The notes beneath the pieces were generated by a model that saw only the letters and a list, made by a program, of their open reading frames with translations, searched no databases and was not told where the DNA came from. The position numbers and the translations under genes were made by a program. A stretch of 23,183 nucleotides of DNA from Gammaproteobacteria bacterium (lineage in GTDB: Bacteria; Pseudomonadota; Gammaproteobacteria; Xanthomonadales; Wenzhouxiangellaceae), in assembly GCA_003561495.1 (NCBI GenBank), contig PWWM01000168.1:1-23183 (forward strand). The letters are read 5' to 3'. Shown piece by piece: positions 14,921 through 21,744 of this stretch (positions are counted from its first letter, which is position 1; every line of letters starts with the position of its first letter).

Positions 14921-15970
14921 ATGGTTGACATGAGTGACGACTTCTCCGCACCCGAGAACGGCTTCCAGGCCATTCGTTTCGATGGCCGATGTCTGGAGCT
15001 GCTCGACCAGAGAGTGCTGCCGGTCCGCGAGTCCTGGTTGAGTGTCGATCATGTCGATGGGGTCATCGACGCCATCGCGGACCTCGTGGTGCGAGGCGCA
15101 CCGGCGATTGGCATCACCGCTGCCTACGGGGCGGTTATTGCAGCCCATCAGCGGGTCGGTGACATCAGGGCGTGGCGAGGGGATTTGAATCGCCTGGAAA
15201 GCGCCCGGCCCACGGCCGTCAACCTGAGCTGGGCGATCGCGCGGATGCGGCGGGTCATGGAATCGGCGGATGGCCCTGATCCCGAGGTGTTGCTGGCCGA
15301 AGCCAGGGCCATTCACCGTGAGGATATTGCCGCCAATCGAACGATGGCCGAGCTGGGCAGCGAGCAGATCGACGCTGGCTCAGGCGTTCTGACTCATTGC
15401 AATACCGGCTCCCTGGCCACGGGTGGCATCGGAACCGCCCTGGGCGTGATCATGGCAGCTGCGCGCAAGGGCAGAACGACCGCCATTTATGCCGATGAAA
15501 CCCGGCCCTGGCTGCAGGGATCGCGATTGACCGCCTGGGAGCTGGCCCGCGCCGGCATCGAAGCCCGGGTCATTGTCGAGGGTGCGGCAGCGGCTCTGAT
15601 GGCGGCGGGGAGAGTGCAATGGGTGATCACCGGTTCAGACCGGATTGCCGCCAACGGTGATGTGGTCAACAAGATCGGCACCTATTCGCTGGCCGTGCTG
15701 GCTCGCCAGCACGGCGCCAGGTTCATGGTTGTGGCGCCCACCAGCACCGTGGACCCGTTGATGGCCTCCGGCGACCAGGTGGCCATCGAACAACGGGATC
15801 CAAGCGAAATCTGGAGGGCGGCCGGAATGCAAAATGCGCCCGATGGTTTTTTGGCCTGGAACCCGGTCTTCGACGTCACACCTGCCGAATTGGTGGATTG
15901 CATCGTGACCGAGCAGGGGGTGTTCACGCCCCCGTATTCGTTCAGGATGGCTGAGAAGGGAAGAGGGTGA
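14921..15970 (+). CDS. mtnA: S-methyl-5-thioribose-1-phosphate isomerase
   Basis: MtnA converts methylthioribose-1-phosphate to methylthioribulose-1-phosphate in methionine salvage. The 349-residue product matches the family length. Motifs are RGAPAIGITAAYG near the N-terminus, LTHCNTGSLATGGIGTALG with the catalytic Cys, YADETRPWLQGSRLTAWEL, GSDRIAANGDVVNKIGTYSLA with the catalytic Asp, and NPVFDVTPAELVDCIVTEQG. The ATG at 14921 is chosen for an AAAGG ribosome site 4 nt upstream; ATG at 14930 is also possible. The open frame from 14870 is not supported. No other salvage gene is adjacent. eIF-2B-like proteins share the fold, but the HCNTG and GSDR motifs place it in MtnA. Confidence 0.95.
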   Translation: MVDMSDDFSAPENGFQAIRFDGRCLELLDQRVLPVRESWLSVDHVDGVIDAIADLVVRGAPAIGITAAYGAVIAAHQRVGDIRAWRGDLNRLESARPTAVNLSWAIARMRRVMESADGPDPEVLLAEARAIHREDIAANRTMAELGSEQIDAGSGVLTHCNTGSLATGGIGTALGVIMAAARKGRTTAIYADETRPWLQGSRLTAWELARAGIEARVIVEGAAAALMAAGRVQWVITGSDRIAANGDVVNKIGTYSLAVLARQHGARFMVVAPTSTVDPLMASGDQVAIEQRDPSEIWRAAGMQNAPDGFLAWNPVFDVTPAELVDCIVTEQGVFTPPYSFRMAEKGRG

Positions 15971-16030
15971 GAGCGGGTCATCAATGGTTTTCCTCTTCCG
16001 TCTCCTCCTCTCCCCTTCTCCCCATAAAGT

Positions 16031-16036
16031 TATAAT
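16031..16036 (+). promoter_or_regulatory. -10 element upstream of fumC
   Basis: Perfect TATAAT 37 bp before the fumC ATG. The expected -35 region is a pyrimidine-rich run (15991-16020) with no TTGACA match, so an activator or another sigma contact may be needed. Confidence 0.4.
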
Positions 16037-16072
16037 TCACTCTTTCCAAACGCATCAACTCAGGACACCCCA

Positions 16073-17449
16073 ATGACCCAATTCCGAACCGAGCGCGACA
16101 GCATGGGTGAGCTCAAGGTGCCCGAGGACGCCCACTGGGGCGCCCAGACCCAGCGAGCGGTCGAGAATTTTCCGATCAGTGGCCAGCCCATGCCGCCGTC
16201 CTTCATCCGTGCATTGGGCCTGATCAAGGCGGCTTGCGCCGAGGCCAATCGCGATCTGAAATTGCTTGATGAGGGCCTGGCCGAAGCCATTGTCGAGGCC
16301 GCCGGTCAAGTCAGTGACAACAAGGTCGATGATCACTTCCCGGTCGATGTCTACCAGACCGGTTCCGGAACCAGCTCCAACATGAACGCCAACGAGGTGA
16401 TCGCCAGATTGTCCGACCCGAATGGCTCGCTGGGTGTGCATCCGAATGATCACGTCAACATGAGTCAGAGCTCCAATGACGTGATTCCGACGGCCATCCA
16501 GGTCAGCGCCTGTCTCATGACGGCCGAGCATCTGATGCCGGCTCTCAAACATCTCCACCAGGTTCTCAAGCGGCGCGCGTCGGAACTCGACAAGGTTGCC
16601 AAGACCGGTCGTACCCATCTGATGGATGCCATGCCGGTCACTCTGGGTCAGGAACTGGAGGCCTGGGCCGCCCAGATCGCCAGTGTCCATGATCGCCTGG
16701 TTGATGCCCTGGCGCGAATGCGAAGACTGCCGCAGGGCGGGACGGCCGTGGGGACCGGTATCAATGCTCCCGAAGATTTCGGCGAACGGGTGGCTGCTCA
16801 CCTGGCGCGGGTGACCGGATTCGAGTTCGAGTCGGCCGATAACAAGTTCGAGGGCATTGCCAGCCAGGATGCCGCGGTTGAGTTGTCCGGACAACTCAAG
16901 ACCCTGGCCGTGGCGTTGATGAAAATCGCCAATGATCTTCGCTGGATGAACTCCGGACCGCTGGCCGGGCTGGGTGAGATCGAGCTGGAAGCCCTGCAAC
17001 CGGGCAGCTCCATCATGCCCGGCAAGGTCAATCCGGTCATCCCCGAAGCGGTGTGCATGGTCGCGGCACGAGTCATCGGCAACGATGCCACCATCACCGT
17101 GGCCGGTCAGTCCGGTAACTTTCAGCTCAATGTCATGCTGCCGGTGGTGGCCGCAAGCTTGCTGGAGAGCCTGCATGTTCTCGGCAATGCCGCCAACCTG
17201 CTGGCCGACCGCGCCATTGCCACCTTCAAGGTGCGCGAGGATAACCTGGAAAAGGCGCTGGCGAAGAACCCCATTCTGGTCACCGCCCTGAATCGAGTGA
17301 TCGGCTACGAGAAAGGCGCCGCCGCGGCCAAGAAAGCCTATGCCGAAGGGCGACCGATCATTGATGTCGCCGAGGAATTGACCGATCTCAGTCGCGCGGA
17401 GCTCGAGGAACTGCTCGACCCGCTGAAACTGACTCGGGGTGGACTCTAG
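16073..17449 (+). CDS. fumC: Fumarate hydratase, class II
   Basis: FumC interconverts fumarate and malate in the TCA cycle; class II enzymes have no iron-sulfur cluster and resist oxidants. The 458-residue protein has RTERDSMGELKVPEDAHWGAQTQRA at the N-terminus, TGSGTSSNMNANEV, SQSSNDVIPTA, KTGRTHLMDAMPVTLGQE and the superfamily signature GSSIMPGKVNPVIPEA with the mobile-loop serine. The start has AGGA 7-8 nt upstream. Its TAG stop is the first three bases of a 12-base match to the REP-like repeat (TAGGTCGGGGCT, 17447-17458). greB follows 11 bp later, so the two are probably co-transcribed. Confidence 0.97.
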   Translation: MTQFRTERDSMGELKVPEDAHWGAQTQRAVENFPISGQPMPPSFIRALGLIKAACAEANRDLKLLDEGLAEAIVEAAGQVSDNKVDDHFPVDVYQTGSGTSSNMNANEVIARLSDPNGSLGVHPNDHVNMSQSSNDVIPTAIQVSACLMTAEHLMPALKHLHQVLKRRASELDKVAKTGRTHLMDAMPVTLGQELEAWAAQIASVHDRLVDALARMRRLPQGGTAVGTGINAPEDFGERVAAHLARVTGFEFESADNKFEGIASQDAAVELSGQLKTLAVALMKIANDLRWMNSGPLAGLGEIELEALQPGSSIMPGKVNPVIPEAVCMVAARVIGNDATITVAGQSGNFQLNVMLPVVAASLLESLHVLGNAANLLADRAIATFKVREDNLEKALAKNPILVTALNRVIGYEKGAAAAKKAYAEGRPIIDVAEELTDLSRAELEELLDPLKLTRGGL

Positions 17450-17458
17450 GTCGGGGCT
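17447..17458 (+). repeat. Half copy of the REP-like repeat overlapping the fumC stop
   Basis: TAGGTCGGGGCT matches the first arm of the palindromic repeat found at 4684 and 21592; the second arm is missing. It provides the fumC stop and lies 2 nt before greB. Confidence 0.45.
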
Positions 17459-17460
17459 GC

Positions 17461-17970
17461 ATGGCTCGCTGGCGTCCTCCGGCGCGTCCCTCCAGCCCCT
17501 ACATCACCGCAGCCGGTCATCGCCGACTGCAGGATGAACTCAAGGCGCTCTGGAGTCGCCGCCGGGAGGTGGTCAAGGCGCTGACCGCAGCCGCCGCCGA
17601 GGGCGATCGTTCGGAGAATGCCGAATACATCTACCGAAAGAAACAGTTGCGCGAGATCGACGGTCGGATCCGCTATCTGCAAAAGCGCCTGGATGTGGTC
17701 GAAGTGGTCAATGCTCAGCCGTCCGACCCGTCGCGGGTGTTTTTCGGTGCACTGGTGAGCCTGGAGCAGGAGGATGGCGAACAGGTCACCTACCGAATCG
17801 TCGGCGCGGACGAGATTGATGCCGACCGCGGCTGGATCTCGGTCGATTCCCCGGTCGCCCGTGCACTGCTGGGCAAGAACCTCGACGACGAGGTCAGCGT
17901 GCCGGTACCCGGTGGCCAACGGCGGCTTTTCATCGTCGATATTGCATACTCATCCACGGTCGACCCTTGA
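17461..17970 (+). CDS. greB: Transcription elongation factor GreB
   Basis: GreB stimulates RNA cleavage by backtracked RNA polymerase. The 169-residue product has the N-terminal coiled-coil (residues 15-85) with the acidic tip GDRSENAEYIYRKKQLREID, and the C-terminal FKBP-like domain with VFFGALVSLE, YRIVGADEID and ISVDSPVARALLGK. The last of these separates GreB from GreA. The ATG at 17461 follows GGGG by 5 nt. The first 12 residues are basic and Pro-rich and may be poorly conserved. The TGA stop lies inside the -35 box of the heat-shock promoter of the next gene. Confidence 0.95.
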   Translation: MARWRPPARPSSPYITAAGHRRLQDELKALWSRRREVVKALTAAAAEGDRSENAEYIYRKKQLREIDGRIRYLQKRLDVVEVVNAQPSDPSRVFFGALVSLEQEDGEQVTYRIVGADEIDADRGWISVDSPVARALLGKNLDDEVSVPVPGGQRRLFIVDIAYSSTVDP

Positions 17971-17994
17971 AACTTCCTCAGGACGCAACTATCT
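17966..17994 (+). promoter_or_regulatory. Sigma-32 (heat-shock) promoter of the Hsp20 gene
   Basis: A perfect -35 CTTGAAA (17966-17972) is followed by 14 nt and AACTATCT (17987-17994), which matches 4 of the 7 defined positions of the -10 consensus CCCCATNT. The -35 box contains the greB stop codon. Transcription would start near 18001, giving a leader of about 100 nt. Confidence 0.65.
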
Positions 17995-18002
17995 AACTGG
18001 GT

Positions 18003-18100
18003 GAGATCGCCGCGAGGGATCTCGAGTGGTGTCCGGCCTGATGGGCAGGCGGGCGCCGAAATCAACCTGAAAACCGATTGCTTCATAGGAGGATACGGTT
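18003..18100 (+). promoter_or_regulatory. ROSE-like RNA thermometer in the Hsp20 leader
   Basis: Three successive hairpins can be drawn: GAGATC/GATCTC (18003-18008, 18018-18023), GCCTG/CAGGC (18036-18040, 18046-18050), and a last hairpin that hides the ribosome site. In that hairpin TTGCT (18078-18082) faces AGGA (18087-18090) across a 4-nt loop, as in ROSE elements where the G of UUGCU is opposed irregularly. AACCG (18072-18076) closes with CGGTT (18096-18100) just before ATG. Melting on heating would expose AGGAGG. Confidence 0.6.
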
Positions 18101-18574
18101 ATGACTACTTTTGATCTTTCACCCCTGTATCGCACGGCCATTGGCTTTGATCGCATGGCCGATATGTTGTCCAACGCAGCCCGCGTCGACTCCAACGGTT
18201 ACCCGCCGTACAACATCGAGTCGCTGGGCGAGGACCGTTACCGCATTACCATGGCGGTGGCCGGTTTCTCTCCGGACGAAATCGAGATTGTCACCGAACG
18301 CAACACCCTGACGGTGTCCGGCGGTAAGTCGGAGTCTGAAGAGCAAGGCGAGGGCGAGTTTCTGTATCGCGGAATCGCCACTCGTTCGTTCGAGCGTCGC
18401 TTCCAGCTCGCCGATCACGTCGAGGTCGATGGCGCCAACCTGGAAAACGGTTTGCTCCACATTGAGCTCAAGCGTGAACTGCCCGAGCAGATGAAGCCGC
18501 GCAAGATCGAGATCGGCTCCGGCAAGAGTCGCTTGATCGAAGGCGAGCGCAAGCAGAAGGTCAAGGCTGCCTGA
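18101..18574 (+). CDS. Small heat-shock protein, Hsp20/IbpA family
   Basis: The 157-residue alpha-crystallin-type chaperone holds unfolding proteins during heat stress. The N-terminus is MTTFDLSPLYRTAIGFDRM, as in IbpA/IbpB. The crystallin domain (about 36-130) has YNIESLGEDRYRITMAVAGF, a loop at SGGKSESEEQ, and RGIATRSFERRFQLADHVEVDGANLENGLLHIEL with the A-x-x-x-n-G-L-like signature. The C-terminal tail carries PRKIEI, the I-x-I anchor used in oligomer formation. AGGAGG lies 8 nt before the ATG but is predicted to be masked in the leader hairpin. A strong terminator follows. Confidence 0.95.
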   Translation: MTTFDLSPLYRTAIGFDRMADMLSNAARVDSNGYPPYNIESLGEDRYRITMAVAGFSPDEIEIVTERNTLTVSGGKSESEEQGEGEFLYRGIATRSFERRFQLADHVEVDGANLENGLLHIELKRELPEQMKPRKIEIGSGKSRLIEGERKQKVKAA

Positions 18575-18603
18575 TCGAGTCGGCAGCTCTTGAGAGCGAT
18601 GAC

Positions 18604-18631
18604 AGGGGCGCCCGGATGGGCGCCCCTTTTT
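18604..18631 (+). terminator. Rho-independent terminator after the Hsp20 gene
   Basis: Perfect 10-bp stem AGGGGCGCCC (18604-18613) / GGGCGCCCCT (18618-18627), loop GGAT, then TTTT. It isolates the Hsp20 gene from plsC. Confidence 0.92.
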
Positions 18632-18657
18632 GTTACCGCGTTGTGTACGATAGACTC

Positions 18658-19431
18658 ATGACTGATTCGACGAGCTCGGCCGCTCGGCCGCTGCTGGCCC
18701 TGTACCCGATCTGGCAATGGCTGGTCTATATGCCGCTGGTTTGTCTGACCACGCTGGTCGGCGCATTGCTGGCTGTGCCAACGGCCGTCCTGATTTCGCC
18801 ACGTCTGGCCAACCTGTACGTGGCGGTTCCCTGGGGAAGGATCCTGTGCTTCTTCGCACCCTTGCGAGTGGAAGTGCAGGGCAGGGAGCATGTACAGCCC
18901 GGGCAGTCGTATGTCGTGGTGGCCAATCACCAAAGCCAGATCGATATTCCGGTCATTTACGGTTTCTGTGGGCTGGACTTGCGCTGGGTCATGAAAGCGG
19001 AACTGCGCAAGGTGCCTTTCATTGCCCAGGGTTGTCGGGCCATCGGGCATATTTTCGTCAACCGCAGTGATCCCGATCAGGCGCGTGAAGCGATCAATGC
19101 GGCTGTGTCGCGCTTGCGACCCGGCACCGGCATACTGTTTTTTGCGGAAGGGACTCGCAGTCGTTCAGGGAAGCTGCTGAGCTTCAAGAAAGGGGCGTTT
19201 CGTGTGGCCATCGACCAGGGCATGCCGGTCCTGCCCGTAACCGTGGTGGGAACCCGCGATATCATGCCGGCCGATTCGCTGAAGATTCGACCGGGCCGGG
19301 TCATCATGCGTATTCATCCTTCGGTCGCGACTGATGGAATGTCTGTCGAGCAGGTTCGTGATTTGCGTGACCGGGTCAGGGAAATCGTGGCCAGTGGGCT
19401 GGAGCCCGGGGAATCCGCTGCATGCAACTGA
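18658..19431 (+). CDS. plsC: 1-acyl-sn-glycerol-3-phosphate acyltransferase
   Basis: PlsC transfers an acyl chain to lysophosphatidic acid, giving phosphatidic acid at the inner membrane. The 257-residue protein has a hydrophobic N-terminal segment (residues 18-45), the catalytic HX4D as NHQSQID (His91, Asp96), FVNRSD, the phosphate-binding FFAEGTRSRSG (164-167 is EGTR) and VLPVTVVGTRDIMP. The ATG at 18658 is used because the open frame to 18616 runs into the terminator of the upstream gene. It begins a tight operon: the rhomboid gene overlaps its end by 10 bases. Confidence 0.92.
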   Translation: MTDSTSSAARPLLALYPIWQWLVYMPLVCLTTLVGALLAVPTAVLISPRLANLYVAVPWGRILCFFAPLRVEVQGREHVQPGQSYVVVANHQSQIDIPVIYGFCGLDLRWVMKAELRKVPFIAQGCRAIGHIFVNRSDPDQAREAINAAVSRLRPGTGILFFAEGTRSRSGKLLSFKKGAFRVAIDQGMPVLPVTVVGTRDIMPADSLKIRPGRVIMRIHPSVATDGMSVEQVRDLRDRVREIVASGLEPGESAACN

Positions 19432-20120
19432 ACGTCCCGGACCCTGAGTACACGGCGTCCAATCGCGCCAAGGCGAATTTCATTCTGGCCATCAAGATCA
19501 CGATCGCCTTTGTGGCGCTGATGTGGACGGTGTTCGTGCTTCAGCAGATTCTGCCGTTCGATCTGGCTCGCCTGGGACTGCGGCCACGTGACCCGATGGG
19601 CTTGCTGGGCTTGCTGACCACGCCGTTGTTGCATGGCAACCTGTCTCACATCGGCTCCAATACAATGCCGCTGTTCGTTGGCGGCGTGGCCATGCTGTAT
19701 CTCTACCCCAATTCCTCTCTGCGGGCATTACCGATGATTTATGTCGGGTCGGCCGCGCTGGCCTGGACATTCGCTCGTCCAAGCATTCATATCGGCGCTT
19801 CGGGGCTGGTTTACGGCATCCTCACCTTCGTGTTCATTTCCGGCATTCTGCGCCGGGACATGCGCTCTGTTGGGGTCTCGCTGATGGTCTGGTTTTTCTA
19901 TGGGTCCATGATCTGGGGGGTGTTTCCCGCCGGACGCTCGATGAGCTGGGAATTGCATGCCAGTGGCATGGCCATCGGCCTGGTGCTGGCATTGATGTTC
20001 TGGTCCTGGGACCGTCCGCCGGTCAAGAAATATGACTGGGAGGATGAAGATGATGAGGAGGATCTGGATTTCGATCCGGGACAATCAGACTCAACCTGGC
20101 GCGATGATCGCTGGCATTAG
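19422..20120 (+). CDS. Rhomboid family intramembrane serine protease with acidic C-terminal tail
   Basis: The 232-residue protein has six predicted membrane helices and the rhomboid catalytic set: HIGSN (His76, Asn80, oxyanion side), GASG with nucleophile Ser127, and His179 in ELHASGMAIG. It should therefore cleave membrane proteins within the bilayer. After the last helix come about 37 residues with the acidic run DWEDEDDEEDLDFD, which is unusual for compact bacterial rhomboids. The gene starts 10 bases inside plsC and is followed 9 bp later by the SRPBCC gene. The substrate is unknown. Confidence 0.88.
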   Translation: MQLNVPDPEYTASNRAKANFILAIKITIAFVALMWTVFVLQQILPFDLARLGLRPRDPMGLLGLLTTPLLHGNLSHIGSNTMPLFVGGVAMLYLYPNSSLRALPMIYVGSAALAWTFARPSIHIGASGLVYGILTFVFISGILRRDMRSVGVSLMVWFFYGSMIWGVFPAGRSMSWELHASGMAIGLVLALMFWSWDRPPVKKYDWEDEDDEEDLDFDPGQSDSTWRDDRWH

Positions 20121-20129
20121 AGGTCCATC

Positions 20130-20729
20130 ATGATACGCAGACTATTCGCCGTCCTGCTGGCCATCGTGGTGGTGATCCTGATTGTCGGGTTCATGCTGCC
20201 GCGCCAGGTTACGGTGGAGCGCAGCGTGACCATCGACCAGCCCGCAGAAGTGATTTTCGAGGTGCTCAGCGACTTTCGCCACTTCAGCCAGTGGTCGCCC
20301 TGGCACGAAGCCGATCCGGATGCCGGATACCGTATCGAGGGCCCGCCATCCGGTGTCGGCGCTACCCTGGTCTGGAGTGACGAGGCCGGTAGCGGGGCGG
20401 GGCGCTTGTGGATCGTCGGGGTCAGTCCGAATGAGCGCATCGACATGGAAATGGAGCTCGGTGACAGCGAGGTGGAGAGCTACTTTCGCCTCGAACCGGA
20501 CGGGCTCGGGCAGCGCGTGACCTGGGGCATGCAGGTGGAGTTTGGCGTGTTCGACCTGACCGGTCGCTACATCGGTCTGATGCTGCCTTCCCTGATCGGG
20601 CGCAGTTACCGTGACGGGCTGGAACGCCTGGCCGACTATCTCGACCGCACCCCGGGTCAGGTTCCACCGGTACCTGAAGATCTGGAAATGGACCCTTTGC
20701 CCATTCGAGATCAGGCCGAACGCCCGTGA
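20130..20729 (+). CDS. Membrane-anchored SRPBCC (START-like/polyketide cyclase) family protein
   Basis: The 199-residue product has one N-terminal membrane helix (residues 5-24, IVVVILIVGFML) and then an SRPBCC domain: VERSVTIDQPAEVIFEVLSDFRHFSQWSPWHEADPDAGYRIEGP, and VTWGMQVEFGVFDLTGRYIGLML. The N-in anchor places the cavity domain in the periplasm. The family binds hydrophobic ligands; the ligand here is unknown. AGAGG lies 8 nt before the ATG. The next gene overlaps its stop as GTGA, so expression is coupled. Confidence 0.82.
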   Translation: MIRRLFAVLLAIVVVILIVGFMLPRQVTVERSVTIDQPAEVIFEVLSDFRHFSQWSPWHEADPDAGYRIEGPPSGVGATLVWSDEAGSGAGRLWIVGVSPNERIDMEMELGDSEVESYFRLEPDGLGQRVTWGMQVEFGVFDLTGRYIGLMLPSLIGRSYRDGLERLADYLDRTPGQVPPVPEDLEMDPLPIRDQAERP

Positions 20730-21595
20730 ACCGACCGACTGTGCATGTCCTGGGCTGTGGCCGAGCCACTCGCAGTGTGCTGCGCTGGTTGTTCGAGAAC
20801 GATCAGATCGATATCGGCCAGGTCTGCAACCGCAGCCTGGACAGTGCTGCCGAGGCCGTCGAGTTCATGGGCGCCGGCCAGCCGGTCGAGGTGCTGGATC
20901 ACGAAATCACCGGCGGCTGGCTGTTGCTGGGACTTCCCGACGGTCAGCTTGATGGTCTCGCACGAGGATTGGCCTGTCGCATGCCCGGTCAGCCGGAGCT
21001 CGCCTTCCACCTGTCGGGCTCGACGCCTGCCGCCGTTCTCGAGCCACTGGGCACACCGATCGCCTCGATCCATCCGGTGCGCGCTTTTTCCGATCCCGCA
21101 CGGGCCGTGGCCCAAATGAGCGCGACATGGTTTGTTGCCGAGGGTGCGCCCGAGACCTGCGCGCAACTGGAGCCGGTATTCACCCGCGCCGGGGGTCGCT
21201 GGCTGACTCTTGGTAGTGGCGACAAGGCGCTTTATCACGCCGCCACTGTGGTCGCCAGCAACTACCTGGTCACGCTGACCCAACTGGCCCGCACTCTGGC
21301 GACACAGGCCGGCCTGGAGTCCGAGTCAGCCGCGGAATTGCTTGGTCATTTGCAAGCAACAACCTTGGCCGGACTTGAAGCTTCTTCACCTGCACAGGCC
21401 TTGACCGGCCCGATCGAACGCGGTGATCTGGCCGCCTGTTCCCGGCTGGTCAAGGCCGTCGACCAGGCCAATCCCGACGCTGGCCGGCTATTCCGCAACC
21501 TGGCCCTGGCCACCCTGGACCTGGCCATGGAAAAACGCGGCCCAAAACCGACTGATCAGCCCTTGCGTCAACTCCTATCTCCGCCAGATCCGTAG
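20726..21595 (+). CDS. Rossmann-like and DUF2520 domain protein
   Basis: The 289-residue protein starts with a nucleotide-binding fold (VHVLGCGRATRSVLRWL) and has features of the ProC-like Rossmann plus DUF2520 family: ASIHPVRAFSDP in the middle and LYHAATVVASNYLVTLTQLA in the helical C-terminal domain. It may be an NAD(P)-dependent oxidoreductase; the substrate is unknown. The start is GTG, in a GTGA overlap with the SRPBCC stop. The TAG stop is inside a REP-like repeat (GTAGGTCGGGG at 21592). Confidence 0.82.
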   Translation: MNRPTVHVLGCGRATRSVLRWLFENDQIDIGQVCNRSLDSAAEAVEFMGAGQPVEVLDHEITGGWLLLGLPDGQLDGLARGLACRMPGQPELAFHLSGSTPAAVLEPLGTPIASIHPVRAFSDPARAVAQMSATWFVAEGAPETCAQLEPVFTRAGGRWLTLGSGDKALYHAATVVASNYLVTLTQLARTLATQAGLESESAAELLGHLQATTLAGLEASSPAQALTGPIERGDLAACSRLVKAVDQANPDAGRLFRNLALATLDLAMEKRGPKPTDQPLRQLLSPPDP

Positions 21596-21615
21596 GTCGG
21601 GGCTACATCCCCGAC
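21592..21615 (+). repeat. REP-like palindromic repeat, copy 2
   Basis: The 24-nt core differs from copy 1 at one base in the loop (CTACAT). The stem GTCGGGG/CCCCGAC is perfect. It starts one base before the TAG stop of the DUF2520 gene and faces inverted copy 3 across 99 bp. Confidence 0.85.
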
Positions 21616-21714
21616 GGACAATGTCGAATCCACCCCCACTGCATTGTCGTCGCGTTCTAACCGGATTCGTGCTCAACACACGTTGAATTGAAGTCGATGA
21701 TTGATACGTCGTCC

Positions 21715-21738
21715 GTCGGGGACGTGGCCCCGACCTAC
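21715..21738 (-). repeat. REP-like palindromic repeat, copy 3 (inverted)
   Basis: Read on the minus strand the core is copy 1 with one loop change (CCACGT). It ends six bases beyond the aat stop codon. With copy 2 it forms a 24-nt inverted pair between convergent genes, like a two-unit REP cluster; it probably also serves as a bidirectional terminator. Confidence 0.85.
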
Positions 21739-21744
21739 CGGTAT

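Noticed and set aside
14816..15316. Long minus-strand extension of the cyclophilin frame
   Set aside because: It is antisense to mtnA, which has all family motifs, and the signal peptide starts at 14815.
16055..17176. 373-codon minus-strand frame opposite fumC
   Set aside because: No recognisable protein features; Gly/His-rich shadow of the fumC coding sequence.
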